Below are positions 33,401-41,746 of a DNA stretch of 50,653 bases, in pieces (position 1 is the first letter of the stretch; every line of letters begins with the position of its first letter). Source of the DNA: an uncultured Ruminococcus sp. (GTDB lineage: Bacteria; Bacillota; Clostridia; Oscillospirales; Acutalibacteraceae); the NCBI GenBank assembly GCA_902802795.1, contig CADCNI010000017.1, positions 39,242 to 89,894 on the forward strand, written 5' to 3'. The notes beneath the pieces were generated by a model. The model was given only the letters and a program-made list of their open reading frames with translations. It made no database searches and was not told where the DNA came from. A program made the position numbers and the translations under genes.

Positions 33401-35010
33401 GTGGTGGAGGTGACGATTTCCTCGCGGATGGCGTCGATCGGCGGGTTGGTGACCTGCGCAAAGAGCTGCTTGAAATAACGGAAAAGCGGCTGCGGCTGCT
33501 TGGAAAGGACGGCGAGGGGCGTATCCACGCCCATGGCGGTGATAGGTTCGCTGCCGGTCTGCGCCATGGGAAGGATGGAGTGCATGATTTGCTCGTAGGT
33601 GTAGCCGAACGCCTTTTGCAGACGGCGGCGTTCCTCCCTGTGATGCTCCTGCACCTTGACATTGGGAATTTTGAGGTCTTTGAGGCGCACGAGGTGGCTG
33701 TCAAGCCATTCGCCGTAGGGCTGACGGGAGGCATAGGATTCCTTTAATTCCTCGTCGTCGATGACTCTGCCCTTGACGGTGTCCACCAGCAGCATTTTGC
33801 CGGGGCGCAGACGTTCCTTGACGACAATCTTCTCCGCCGGAACCGGCAGCGCACCGACCTCCGAGGAAAGCACCAGGAATCCGTCGTCGGTGATGTAATA
33901 GCGGGAGGGACGCAGACCGTTGCGGTCGAGCACCGCGCCCATCACGTCGCCGTCCGAAAAGAGGATGGAGGCGGGACCGTCCCACGGTTCCATCATGGTG
34001 GCGTAATATTGATAGAAGTCGCGCTTGCGGCGGCTCATGGTGTGGTTTCTGTCCCACGGCTCCGGTATGGTAATCATGACCGCGAGGGGGAGCGGCATGC
34101 CGCTCATGACGAGAAATTCGAGCGTGTTGTCAAGCATGGCGGAGTCGGAACCCTCGGTGTTGACCACGGGGATGACCTTGTCGAGGTCGCCTTTTAAATG
34201 CTCTGAGCGCATGGTTTCTTCACGGGCGAGCATTTTGTCGGCGTTGCCCTTGATGGTGTTGATTTCGCCGTTGTGGACGATCATGCGGTTGGGATGCGCC
34301 CGCTGCCAGCTCGGATTGGTGTTGGTGGAGAAGCGGGAATGCACCATGGCGATGGCGGAGGCGTAATCTTCATCCTGCAAGTCGAGGAAGAAGCGGCGCA
34401 GATCGCCGACGAGAAACATACCCTTGTAAACCACAGTGCGGCTGGAAAGCGAAACAACGTAAGTGTCCTCGTTGCTTTGCTCAAAGACGCGGCGCGCCAC
34501 ATAGAGGCGGCGGTCAAAGTCAATGCCATTTCTGACGTTTTCGGGGCGTTTGATAAAGCACTGCTGGATGTCCGGCATACAGTCGAGCGCCCGCTGCCCG
34601 ATGGCGGTGGTGTCGCAGGGAACCTTTCTCCAGCCGAGTACCTCCAGTCCTTCCTTGTCCGCGATGATTTCAAACATCTTCTTGGCCTGGTTGCGGGGCA
34701 GCTCCTTGCGGGGGAAGAAGAACATACCCACCGCGTAATCACGTCCGGCGGGAAGGGAAATGCCGATCTGCGCAGCGGCTTTTTTAAAAAACGAATGGGA
34801 TATTTGTGTCAGAATGCCTACGCCGTCGCCTGTCTTGCCGTCGGCGTCCTTGCCCGCGCGGTGTTCGAGCGTCTCCACGATGGTCAGCGCATCCGCGACG
34901 ACCTTATGAGAGGGGAGTCCCTTGATGTTGACGACCGCGCCGATGCCGCAGTTGTCGTGCTCAAACGACGGGTCATAGAGGCTGTGTGTCTGTTGCTGCA
35001 TATTCTCCAT
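30472..35010 (-). CDS. gltB: Glutamate synthase large subunit
   Basis: GOGAT converts glutamine plus 2-oxoglutarate to two glutamates. The 1512-residue protein has the normal length and domains: an N-terminal class II amidotransferase beginning at Cys in HDNCGIGAVV, which needs removal of a short propeptide, a central domain, the FMN domain with GEGGESDERL and the 3Fe-4S motif around CNLDTCPFGVATQNP, and the C-terminal GXGXG beta-helix (GATSGKAFINGVAGERF). The start at 35010 is supported by AAGGAAG and by homology; the frame extends 150 bp further upstream without support. It is divergent from glnN, with strong consensus promoters on each side. Confidence 0.97.
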   Translation of the reverse strand: MENMQQQTHSLYDPSFEHDNCGIGAVVNIKGLPSHKVVADALTIVETLEHRAGKDADGKTGDGVGILTQISHSFFKKAAAQIGISLPAGRDYAVGMFFFPRKELPRNQAKKMFEIIADKEGLEVLGWRKVPCDTTAIGQRALDCMPDIQQCFIKRPENVRNGIDFDRRLYVARRVFEQSNEDTYVVSLSSRTVVYKGMFLVGDLRRFFLDLQDEDYASAIAMVHSRFSTNTNPSWQRAHPNRMIVHNGEINTIKGNADKMLAREETMRSEHLKGDLDKVIPVVNTEGSDSAMLDNTLEFLVMSGMPLPLAVMITIPEPWDRNHTMSRRKRDFYQYYATMMEPWDGPASILFSDGDVMGAVLDRNGLRPSRYYITDDGFLVLSSEVGALPVPAEKIVVKERLRPGKMLLVDTVKGRVIDDEELKESYASRQPYGEWLDSHLVRLKDLKIPNVKVQEHHREERRRLQKAFGYTYEQIMHSILPMAQTGSEPITAMGVDTPLAVLSKQPQPLFRYFKQLFAQVTNPPIDAIREEIVTSTTVYIGEDGNILEEKPENCHVIKIRNPILTSTDILKLKNMHVSGYKVAVIPILYYKNTRLAKAIKRLFIEADKAYNEGANILILSDRGVDENHLAIPSLLAVSALHHHLVVTKRRTSLAVVLESGEPREVHDFATLLGYGASAINPYLAQETIHELIHDDLLDKDYYAAVDDYNNAILHGIVKIASKMGISTIQSYHGSQIFEAVGLGKEVIDEYFTGTVSRVGGISLKDIEETVDSLHTAAFDPLGLGTDTELRSRGAHQFRSGKEEHLYNPRTIHALQMATRAGDYALFKEYSRMITEESGAMNLRGLTDFNYAAQPLSLDEVESAASIVKRFKTGAMSYGSISQEAHETLALAMNQLHGKSNSGEGGESDERLLTKGSAENRCSAIKQVASGRFGVTSKYLTSADEIQIKMAQGAKPGEGGHLPGRKVYPWVAKTRHSTPGVSLISPPPHHDIYSIEDLAQLIYDLKNANQNARISVKLVSECGVGTVAAGVAKAGAGVILISGYDGGTGAAPGSSIHNAGLPWELGLAEAHRTLLMNGLRNKVVIETDGKLMTGRDVAIAAILGAEEFGFATAPLVTLGCAMMRVCNLDTCPFGVATQNPELRKRFKGKPEYVVNFILFVAEELRELMAKLGVRTVDELVGRTDLLRRKEGLSERENSVDLSAILDRETATEHISYNNKNLYDFELEKTLDATALRDGFKSAFSKGKAKTIEIEVKNTDRSLGTAFGSEITRRFGDTLSDDTFKVICRGAGGQSFGAFIPKGLTLELVGDSNDYFGKGLSGGKLVVSPPQESKFKPEDNIIIGNVALYGATSGKAFINGVAGERFCVRNSGATAVVEGVGDHGCEYMTGGCAVILGQTGKNFAAGMSGGVAYVLDEDRDLYMKLNKELVEVSEVTEDVDVRTLRSLIEEHTAATRSPKGQMILDHFSDYLPNFKKIIPHDYKRIIEDIARLEGKGLSPDEAKIEAFYNLTNEQ

Positions 35011-35074
35011 ATTGATCTTCCTTTCCGGAGAGTGTCCCGCTGATGTGTGCATGTGTGCGGGTGTTGTGGTCACT

Positions 35075-35103
35075 ATTATAATACCGCTATGCAGGATTGT
35101 CAA
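35075..35103 (-). promoter_or_regulatory. Consensus promoter of gltBD
   Basis: Minus strand TTGACA (35103-35098), 17-bp spacer, TATAAT (35080-35075). The gap to the glnN promoter (35104-35228) is AT-rich and includes a dyad near 35113-35136 (GCATATTTTT ... AAAAATGC) that could be a regulator site. Confidence 0.85.
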
Positions 35104-35228
35104 GAGTAAATTGCATATTTTTGATTTGAAAAATGCGAATTTGAGAACGGACAGCCGCATAAGCTCCTTTTATTAAGGAAGATATTGCAATAAAAATAAA
35201 AAAACTTGCAAAAATTTCAAAAAAGTAC

Positions 35229-35257
35229 TTGACAAACGAAAGGGATGGGTATATACT
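35229..35257 (+). promoter_or_regulatory. Promoter of glnN
   Basis: TTGACA (35229-35234), 17-bp spacer, TATACT (35252-35257). The predicted transcript start is near 35264, just before the antiterminator hairpin. Confidence 0.8.
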
Positions 35258-35268
35258 TGTCACATCGA

Positions 35269-35284
35269 ACGGCAAAGGCGCTGT
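35269..35284 (+). promoter_or_regulatory. ANTAR-type antiterminator hairpin in the glnN leader
   Basis: Stem ACGGC/GCTGT (one G-U pair) closes the hexaloop AAAGGC, with A at loop position 1 and G at position 4, the signature recognised by ANTAR-domain antiterminators. Its 3' arm overlaps the 5' arm of the following terminator, so the two structures exclude each other. Confidence 0.65.
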
Positions 35285-35336
35285 GAGCAGGAAGTCAAAG
35301 GCAGACTTCCGGGCTTACGGCGTTTTTCTGTTTTTT
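35279..35336 (+). terminator. Leader terminator (attenuator) of glnN
   Basis: A 17-bp two-part stem (CGCTGTGAGC with GCTTACGGCG, then GGAAGTC with GACTTCC) and loop AAAGGCA, followed by TTTTTCTGTTTTTT. It stands 15 bp before the glnN ribosome binding site, so it can only be regulatory. Confidence 0.88.
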
Positions 35337-35366
35337 ATCCTATTTTACTTTGAGGAGCGATTTGTT

Positions 35367-37457
35367 ATGACAAACGTACCGGAATTATTCGGCAGCATGG
35401 TATTTAACGATCAGAAGATGAAGGAACGCCTTCCCCGCGCTACCTACAAGGCGCTTAAAAAGACCATTCAGAACGGAGAGCCGCTGGACCTCAGCGTCGC
35501 CAACGCCGTTGCCAACGCCATGAAGGACTGGGCGGTTGAGATGGGCTGCACGCATTACACCCACTGGTTCCAGCCCATGACAGGCGTGACCGCCGAGAAG
35601 CACGACAGCTTCATTTGCCCCGACGGCGACGAAGTCATCATGGAGTTTTCCGGCAAGGAACTCATCAAAGGCGAGCCTGACGCGTCGAGCTTCCCCTCCG
35701 GCGGCATCCGCGCCACCTTTGAAGCGAGAGGCTACACCACATGGGACCCCACCTCCCCGGCGTTCATCCGCGACGCCACGCTGTACATCCCCACGGCGTT
35801 CTGCTCCTACACAGGCGAGGTGCTTGACAAAAAGACCCCGCTGCTCCGCTCGATGGAAAAACTCAGCTCGGTTGCCGTCAGAATGCTGCACCTTCTCGGC
35901 AAGGAGGATGTGACGAGAGTCACCACCACCGTCGGTCCCGAACAGGAGTATTTCCTGATTGACAAGAAAATGTATGACGCGCGTCCCGACCTCATCTATA
36001 CCGGACGCACCCTCTTCGGCGCGCCCGCTCCCAAGGGACAGGAACTTGAAGACCATTACTTCGGCTCCATCAAAACGAGAGTCGCCGCCTTTATGAAAGA
36101 CCTTGACGAAGAGCTGTGGAAGTTAGGCGTGCTGGCCAAGACCAAGCACAACGAAGTGGCGCCGTCGCAGCACGAACTCGCGCCCATCTTCTCCACCTCC
36201 AACATCGCCACCGACCACAACGAGCTGACCATGGAAGTGATGAAGAAGACCGCCGAGAAGCACGGGCTGGTCTGCCTGCTGCACGAGAAGCCTTTCGCGG
36301 GCGTCAACGGCTCCGGCAAGCACAACAACTGGTCGATCTCCACCAATACGGGCGAGAATCTGCTCGACCCCGGCAAGAATCCCGAAGACAACCTGCAATT
36401 CCAGCTCCTCCTCGCCGCCGTGGTCAAAGCGGTGCATGAATACCAGGATCTGCTGCGCATCACCGTCGCGTCGGCGGGCAACGATCACCGCCTCGGCGCG
36501 AACGAAGCGCCTCCCGCCATCATCTCGATGTATTTAGGCGACGACCTCGGCGCGTTGGTCGAAGCCATCATCAACGGCAAAGAGTACCGCAGCAAGGACA
36601 AATCCGATATGCGCACAGGGGTGGATGTGCTGCCCGATTTCAAGAAGGATAATTCCGACCGCAACCGCACCTCGCCATTTGCTTTTACGGGCAACAAATT
36701 TGAATTCCGCGCACTGGGTTCTTCCCTGAATATAGGCTGCCCCAACTATATGCTCAATACGATGGTGGCGCAGGAGCTTTCCGAATTCTATGACGCGCTC
36801 GAAGGCGCGGACGATCTCGAAGCGGCGCTCAAGGCGTTGATCAGGAAAACCTTCACCGAGCATAAGAATATCATCTTCAACGGCGACAACTACTCCGCCG
36901 AATGGGTGGAGGAAGCCGCGAGACGCGGTCTTTGCAACTACCGTTCGCTGCCCGAAGCCATGGCGCATTATGTCGATCAGAAGAACATCGACCTCTTTGT
37001 CAACAACGGCATTGTCTCCGAAGCCGAGATCCGCGCCCGTTATGAGATCGAGCTGGAGCATTACGCCAAGCAGCTCCGCATCGAGGCGCTGACCATGATC
37101 GACATGGCGGAAAAGAACATCACCCCCGCCGTGAGCGCTTTTGTGGGCGAACTGACGCAGACCGCCCTTGCCAAAAAGTCCCTGTCGTCCGCCGTGTCGG
37201 TCTATACGGAGACGGCGCTGGTGGAGGAGCTTTCAACCAAACTGGAAGCCTTTGTGAAAAAGACGGCGGAGCTGTCCGAAGCGGTTGCCAAGGCGGAACA
37301 TTTTGAAGGCGACAACCTCGCGCTGGCTTCCTATTACCGCGAGACGGTCTTCGCGCTGATGGGTGAGCTTCGCGAACTGGGCGACGCGATGGAGAAAAAG
37401 ACGGCGGCGAAATATTGGCCCTATCCCTCTTACGGCGAGATCCTTTTCGGGGTGTAA
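35367..37457 (+). CDS. glnN: Glutamine synthetase, type III
   Basis: GSIII forms glutamine from glutamate, ammonia and ATP and is common in Bacteroidetes and Clostridia. The 696-residue length fits the type III family and exceeds type I (~470). Visible motifs are [84 protein letters not shown] and [28 protein letters not shown] at 35352-35357 supports the ATG at 35367. The leader has a terminator and an overlapping AAAGGC hairpin, so expression is probably set by transcription antitermination in response to nitrogen. The gene is divergent from gltBD and followed by amt. Confidence 0.97.
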   Translation: MTNVPELFGSMVFNDQKMKERLPRATYKALKKTIQNGEPLDLSVANAVANAMKDWAVEMGCTHYTHWFQPMTGVTAEKHDSFICPDGDEVIMEFSGKELIKGEPDASSFPSGGIRATFEARGYTTWDPTSPAFIRDATLYIPTAFCSYTGEVLDKKTPLLRSMEKLSSVAVRMLHLLGKEDVTRVTTTVGPEQEYFLIDKKMYDARPDLIYTGRTLFGAPAPKGQELEDHYFGSIKTRVAAFMKDLDEELWKLGVLAKTKHNEVAPSQHELAPIFSTSNIATDHNELTMEVMKKTAEKHGLVCLLHEKPFAGVNGSGKHNNWSISTNTGENLLDPGKNPEDNLQFQLLLAAVVKAVHEYQDLLRITVASAGNDHRLGANEAPPAIISMYLGDDLGALVEAIINGKEYRSKDKSDMRTGVDVLPDFKKDNSDRNRTSPFAFTGNKFEFRALGSSLNIGCPNYMLNTMVAQELSEFYDALEGADDLEAALKALIRKTFTEHKNIIFNGDNYSAEWVEEAARRGLCNYRSLPEAMAHYVDQKNIDLFVNNGIVSEAEIRARYEIELEHYAKQLRIEALTMIDMAEKNITPAVSAFVGELTQTALAKKSLSSAVSVYTETALVEELSTKLEAFVKKTAELSEAVAKAEHFEGDNLALASYYRETVFALMGELRELGDAMEKKTAAKYWPYPSYGEILFGV

Positions 37458-37508
37458 TGCTTTTCTAATATATACCCGTATTCTGACAAGCGAATACTGT
37501 TATTGATT

Positions 37509-37524
37509 CTGTCAAAGGCGGCAG
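37509..37524 (+). promoter_or_regulatory. ANTAR-type antiterminator hairpin in the amt leader
   Basis: Stem CTGTC/GGCAG (one G-U pair) with hexaloop AAAGGC, the same loop as in the glnN leader. The 3' arm overlaps the start of the terminator stem at 37521. A further hairpin (GTATTC ... GAATAC, 37478-37497) lies just upstream. Confidence 0.68.
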
Positions 37525-37570
37525 GTGTCCTACGCGCGGGATTGACGCGCGGAGGATACCTGCTTTCTTT
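37521..37570 (+). terminator. Terminator between glnN and amt (attenuator)
   Basis: A long stem GCAGGTGTCCT with AGGATACCTGC plus an inner CGCGCG/CGCGCG, followed by TTTCTTTAT. It lies 64 bp after glnN and 31 bp before the amt start codon and can end glnN transcripts as well as control amt. Confidence 0.82.
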
Positions 37571-37600
37571 ATAAAACTATTTTTGAGGAGTTGGTCATTT

Positions 37601-39301
37601 ATGAATGACGCAATGAGAGAGCTGGTCACACAGGCAACGACCGAGCAGGTCTTTGCCGTGTGGTTCCTGATCGGCGCGGCGCTGGTCTTCTGGATGCAGG
37701 CCGGATTTGCGATGGTGGAGGCGGGCTTTACCCGCGCCAAGAATACCGGCAACATCATCATGAAAAACCTGATGGACTTTTGTATCGGCACGGTGGTCTT
37801 TATCCTGATCGGTTTCGGACTTCTGATGGGAGAGGATCTGGTGGGCTTCATCGGCAAGCCGGGGTTCGATCTCTTTACCGCTTACGCAGGGTTTGATTTT
37901 TCGAGCTTTGTGTTTAACCTCGTGTTCTGTGCCACCACCGCCACCATCGTGTCCGGCGCGATGGCGGAACGCACCAAGTTTCTTTCCTATTGTATCTATT
38001 CCGGTGTGATCTCCGCGTTCATCTATCCCGTGGAAGCGCACTGGATCTGGGGCGGCGGCTGGCTCAGTCAGCTCGGCTTCCACGATTTTGCCGGTTCCTG
38101 TGCCATTCATATGGTGGGCGGCATCTCCGCTCTCATCGGCGCGAAAATCCTCGGCGCGCGTATCGGCAAGTTCAAGAGAGACGCCGACGGCAAGGTGGTC
38201 AAGGTCGGCGCGTTCCCCGGTCACAACATCGCGCTCGGCGCGTTGGGCGTATTCATCCTGTGGCTCGGCTGGTACGGCTTTAACGGTGCGGCTGCCACTT
38301 CTGTGGAGCAGCTCGGTTCCATCTTCCTGACCACCACCATCGCGCCCGCCGTTGCGACAGTGGTCTGCATGGTCTTTACATGGCTCAAGTACGGCAAGCC
38401 TGATGTGAGTATGTGTCTCAACGCTTCCCTCGCGGGTCTGGTCGCCATCACCGCCCCCTGTGACGTGACCGACGCGCTCGGCGCGATTGTTATCGGCGCG
38501 GTCGCGGGTCTGCTGGTGGTCTTTGGCGTATGGCTTCTCGACTATGTGCTGCACATCGACGACCCGGTCGGCGCGGTCGCGGTACACATGATGAACGGTA
38601 TCTGGGGTACCCTTTCCGTCGGACTGTTTGCGACCGACGCGGCGCCCGGCTATTCCATCGCGGACGCCAGCGGTCACAAGCTGGTGGGTCTGTTCTATGG
38701 CGGCGGCTTCAGACTGCTGGGGTTGCAGCTTCTGGGCTTTGCTTCCGTGGCAGCGTGGACGGCTGTGACGATCACCGTCACCTTCTTTGTCATCAAGAAG
38801 CTCGTGGGTCTGCGCGTGACCCGTGAAGAAGAAATCACCGGTCTGGACGCGACCGAACACGGTATGCCTTCCGCCTACGCGGGCTTCGCGATGGTGCCCG
38901 AATATGTGGAAGAGGGCGATGTGCCGCCCGTCGTGGTGGACGGCGACACCCCGGTAGCCGAAGCGGTTCCCGTCAGAAAAGAGCCTTCCTTTGTGGAAGA
39001 AGGCAGACCCAAGATCACCAAGGTGGAGATCGTCTGCAAGGAATCCCGTCTTGAACCTCTTAAGAACGCCATGATGGGCATCGGCATCACCGGCATGACG
39101 GTGTCTCATGTGCTGGGCTGCGGCGCGCAGAAGGGCAAGCCGGAGTATTACCGCGGCGTACAGATCGAAGCCAATCTCCTGCCCAAGGTGCAGGTGGACA
39201 TCGTGGTCTGCAAGGTGCCTGTGGCGGACGTTATCGAAACCGCCAAGAAGGTGCTTTACACCGGACACATCGGCGACGGCAAGATCTTCGTCTATCTATG
39301 A
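37601..39301 (+). CDS. amt: Ammonium transporter fused to a truncated P-II domain
   Basis: The first ~410 residues form the Amt channel: GAALVFWMQAGFAMVEAGFTRAKN, a VEAHWIWGGGWLSQLG segment and VHMVGGISALIGA, with the usual 11-helix hydrophobic pattern. After a linker comes a GlnK-like P-II domain (KITKVEIVCKESRLEPLKNAM, T-loop EYYRGVQIEANLLPK, GHIGDGKIFVY). Then a 4-bp tandem duplication CTATCTAT (39292-39299) shifts the frame and gives a stop at 39299. Without it the protein would continue YDVEDVVKVRTGETG to 39368, the normal P-II end with the ATP-contact arginines. As read, it lacks the last ~22 residues. The ATG at 37601 has GAGGAG upstream. Confidence 0.93.
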   Translation: MNDAMRELVTQATTEQVFAVWFLIGAALVFWMQAGFAMVEAGFTRAKNTGNIIMKNLMDFCIGTVVFILIGFGLLMGEDLVGFIGKPGFDLFTAYAGFDFSSFVFNLVFCATTATIVSGAMAERTKFLSYCIYSGVISAFIYPVEAHWIWGGGWLSQLGFHDFAGSCAIHMVGGISALIGAKILGARIGKFKRDADGKVVKVGAFPGHNIALGALGVFILWLGWYGFNGAAATSVEQLGSIFLTTTIAPAVATVVCMVFTWLKYGKPDVSMCLNASLAGLVAITAPCDVTDALGAIVIGAVAGLLVVFGVWLLDYVLHIDDPVGAVAVHMMNGIWGTLSVGLFATDAAPGYSIADASGHKLVGLFYGGGFRLLGLQLLGFASVAAWTAVTITVTFFVIKKLVGLRVTREEEITGLDATEHGMPSAYAGFAMVPEYVEEGDVPPVVVDGDTPVAEAVPVRKEPSFVEEGRPKITKVEIVCKESRLEPLKNAMMGIGITGMTVSHVLGCGAQKGKPEYYRGVQIEANLLPKVQVDIVVCKVPVADVIETAKKVLYTGHIGDGKIFVYL

Positions 39302-39368
39302 CGTGGAGGACGTTGTCAAGGTCAGAACCGGCGAGACCGGCTATGACGCCATGCAGGACGTGGAGTAA
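39302..39368 (+). pseudogene. Out-of-frame C-terminus of the P-II domain
   Basis: In the shifted frame the bases after the stop encode DVEDVVKVRTGETGYDAMQDVE and a stop at 39368. This is the conserved P-II C-terminus, with Arg residues that contact ATP in the family. It is intact except for the upstream 4-bp duplication. Confidence 0.9.
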
Positions 39369-39408
39369 CCTTTTATTTACGACTATACCGAAACAGCCAT
39401 TTTCATGG

Positions 39409-39450
39409 GAGGGTGTGCAGGCACAAAAAAGTGCCGGCGCACCCTCTTTT
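39409..39450 (+). terminator. Terminator of amt
   Basis: Arms GAGGGTGTGC and GCGCACCCTC with an inner GGCAC/GTGCC, a six-A loop and a short T run. Confidence 0.85.
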
Positions 39451-39511
39451 GATTTGCCTATAAAGATACTACTGCGCGAAGTCATGGGGGGATTGTATCA
39501 TCAATGGGTTC

Positions 39512-39641
39512 CTATAGCAATCCAAACAAACAAAAAGACAAGTTCGGCGCGCTGGTGAGCACATGGCTGCGTTGTCGTCCTAGGTGGGCGCCAGCCCACC
39601 GTCGTCCTCTTTTGTCTCCCTGATTATTTGGATTGCTATAG
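39512..39641. mobile_element. 130-bp MITE with 15-bp inverted repeats (IS630-like ends)
   Basis: CTATAGCAATCCAAA (39512-39526) is exactly inverted at 39627-39641. The TA just inside each outer base could be a TA target duplication as in IS630/Tc1 elements, which is inference. The interior has a GGTGGGC/GCCCACC hairpin and no gene. It marks the left edge of the accessory region. Confidence 0.8.
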
Positions 39642-39750
39642 TAGACGATTAGTCGCCATTTTGCAAATCTATTTGGTATAATTATTAATCCGGCACATGC
39701 TCCTGGCTTTTCATTTGGGCATGAGCCAATTTTCGATATAACTTTTGTTG

Positions 39751-39867
39751 TACGGAGGACCAGATGGTGAATTGGGCGCTTCCATGCGCTATCTCAGTCA
39801 ACGGTACGCCATGCCTTATCCTGAATTGAAGGCAATACTGACCGACATCGGCTCCGAGTCCCCTTGA
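39751..39867 (+). pseudogene. cotJC: Internal fragment of the spore coat gene cotJC
   Basis: In the + frame the sequence encodes YGGPDGELGASMRYLSQR, then YAMPYPELKAILTDIG, and a stop soon after. This matches the manganese-catalase-like spore coat protein CotJC, where YGGxDGEL, LRYLxQRY and LTDIGTEE are conserved. Homology begins abruptly at 39751 and ends at about 39851, where TEELAHLE is expected but SESP-stop is found. Neither the N- nor the C-terminal part is elsewhere in the window. The 3' end of the recombinase gene overlaps it antisense. Confidence 0.78.
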
Positions 39868-41534
39868 TTTGCCATTTTTTCGTCATTCTCCCCGTTACCG
39901 TCATTTTCTCCGTTATTTTCTTCCTTTTCTCTGTTGTATTTCTCGATTTCCGCCCTTCCCTGTAAAATTCGTGCCTGCCACCGATCCGGAATGCATTTCA
40001 AATGAACGTCGAGCGTCCGGTCGGCGTGAACCACGATTTTGTCAACGATGCTACGATAGAAGGTGTCGTCCCATTCTTCACCGGCGGAGAGGGAATGAAT
40101 GTAGCCGCTGATATCCTCCATGAGTTTGGTCTTGTCCGCCAGCAATTGTGCGCGGGCTTTTTCTTTTGCGAGTTTTTCCTGAAGGGTGAGCTGTTCTTCA
40201 TTCAGCCGCTGAATCCCTTTTTTATATTCCACCGTTTCGATGTCGCCCGACAGACACATATCCAGCAGCTTTTGCTTTTTGCCCTCGATCTTTTGCAGCT
40301 CGCTCTCGAAGTAATCGGCGTTGCCCTTCTCCGAGCAGGATTTCAGCACGTCGCTCACCGTGCCGAGAACGCTTTGCAACAGGCTCTCCCTGTCCCGCAT
40401 GACCTGCCCGACCACATATTGCAGAATGTCGCGGATGTCGCGGTCGTGAAGGTTGCAGCAGTTGCAGCCCACTTCATCGCCGTTTCCGATGGTGTGCTTT
40501 TTGCCGCCTTCCCGCTGCCTTCTGATACACCGCCAGACTTCATAGGGCGAACCGTTGCCCGCCGTGCGCTGTATATGGACGAAGGTGGAACCGCATTCGC
40601 CGCAGATGATTTTGCCCGACATCGCGTAACGGTTGGCAAAGCCGTTTTTGGCGGCGTGAAGCTCGTGCCGCCTTTCGATCTCCCGCTGTGTCGCCTCGAA
40701 CACCTCTCTGGAAATGATTGGCTCGTGGTGGTCGCGGATGGTGACAAATTCCATTTCGCCGCGGTTGTACTTCTTGCCGTGGGTGAGATAGTCGGGGGTG
40801 AAGGTCTTTTGCTGCACCAGATCGCCGCAGTATTTTTCGTTCTTCAATATGCGGAGAATGACGGTGTACGACCATTCCTTCATGTAGATGGAGGTGCGGA
40901 TGCCCGCTTCACGCAGCTCGTGAGCGATGACGTGAGTTCCCTTGCCTTCGTCAAGGTACTTGTGGAAGATCAGCCTCACGATCTCCGCTCCTTCCGGATT
41001 GATGTGAAGCTCACCGTTGCGCACATCGTAGCCCAGCATATCCCGCCCGAAGACAACGCCCTGCTCCATGCGCCGGCGGTGTCCCCATTTGACGCGCTCG
41101 GACGTGCGGCGGCTTTCCTCCTGCGCGATGGAGGACATGATGGTGAGCCGCAATTCCGAGTCCGCGTCGAGGGTGTTGATGTTGTCGTTCATGAAGATCA
41201 CGCCGATTCCCATTGCCTTGAGCTGCCGGGTGTAACCGATGCTGTCCAGCACGTTGCGGGCGAAGCGGGAGATTTCCTTGGTCAGAATGAGGTCGAATTT
41301 GTGTTCCTTCGCGTCCTCGATCATGCGGTTGAAGGCGGCGCGTTTCTTCGTTCCGGTGCCGCTCACGCCCTCGTCCACATAGATTTCGTGAAGCTCCCAC
41401 AGCGGGTTGCGGCGGATGTACTCGTTGAAATACCGCTGCTGGCTTTCCAGCGAATTGGCCTGGTCGAGATTGTCGGTAGACACGCGGCAATAGGCGGCAA
41501 CTCTTTTAATTTGATTGTCGAATGGATTGATCAT
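39816..41534 (-). CDS. Large serine recombinase
   Basis: A 572-residue site-specific recombinase. The N-terminal resolvase domain has RVAAYCRVSTD with the nucleophile Ser19, YVDEGVSGT, LTKEISRFARN and MSSIAQEESRRTSERVKWG. A recombinase domain follows (GYDVRNGEL to KTFTPDYLTHGKK), then a zinc ribbon (CGECGSTF ... CNCC) and a coiled coil (about 420-480). This architecture is typical of integrases of conjugative transposons and skin-like elements in Clostridia. AAAGGAG upstream supports the ATG at 41534. Its last ~17 codons lie within DNA that resembles cotJC on the other strand, so the gene crosses a junction with the target. Confidence 0.93.
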   Translation of the reverse strand: MINPFDNQIKRVAAYCRVSTDNLDQANSLESQQRYFNEYIRRNPLWELHEIYVDEGVSGTGTKKRAAFNRMIEDAKEHKFDLILTKEISRFARNVLDSIGYTRQLKAMGIGVIFMNDNINTLDADSELRLTIMSSIAQEESRRTSERVKWGHRRRMEQGVVFGRDMLGYDVRNGELHINPEGAEIVRLIFHKYLDEGKGTHVIAHELREAGIRTSIYMKEWSYTVILRILKNEKYCGDLVQQKTFTPDYLTHGKKYNRGEMEFVTIRDHHEPIISREVFEATQREIERRHELHAAKNGFANRYAMSGKIICGECGSTFVHIQRTAGNGSPYEVWRCIRRQREGGKKHTIGNGDEVGCNCCNLHDRDIRDILQYVVGQVMRDRESLLQSVLGTVSDVLKSCSEKGNADYFESELQKIEGKKQKLLDMCLSGDIETVEYKKGIQRLNEEQLTLQEKLAKEKARAQLLADKTKLMEDISGYIHSLSAGEEWDDTFYRSIVDKIVVHADRTLDVHLKCIPDRWQARILQGRAEIEKYNREKEENNGENDGNGENDEKMANQGDSEPMSVSIAFNSG

Positions 41535-41671
41535 TTTTTTAGAACTCCTTTCTTTGTTAGTTTTTTTCAAGAGCAATTATATCCAGATTTTTAAACATAG
41601 CCAGTGAATGACGTGAAGTTTATATTTTTTTAAGACATAAAAGTATACCGTTGAAGGTTTGCAGAACGATA

Positions 41672-41700
41672 TTGACTTCCCGAACCAAATATGATACAAT
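41672..41700 (+). promoter_or_regulatory. Promoter of the lipoprotein hydrolase gene
   Basis: TTGACT (41672-41677), 17-bp spacer, TACAAT (41695-41700). Confidence 0.7.
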
Positions 41701-41746
41701 CAAAGCGAAAATAGTTCGTATGAAAAAGGGAGAGAATATAAACAAT

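Noticed and set aside
35264-35366. Glutamine riboswitch (glnA motif) before glnN
   Set aside because: The conserved core of that motif is not recognisable; the leader is better explained by the AAAGGC hairpin and terminator.
37595-39268. Minus-strand frame opposite amt
   Set aside because: His/Asp/Arg-rich translation typical of the antisense of a GC-rich membrane protein gene.
40002-41594. Plus-strand frame (530 codons) opposite the recombinase
   Set aside because: The minus-strand recombinase has all expected motifs; the plus frame has none.
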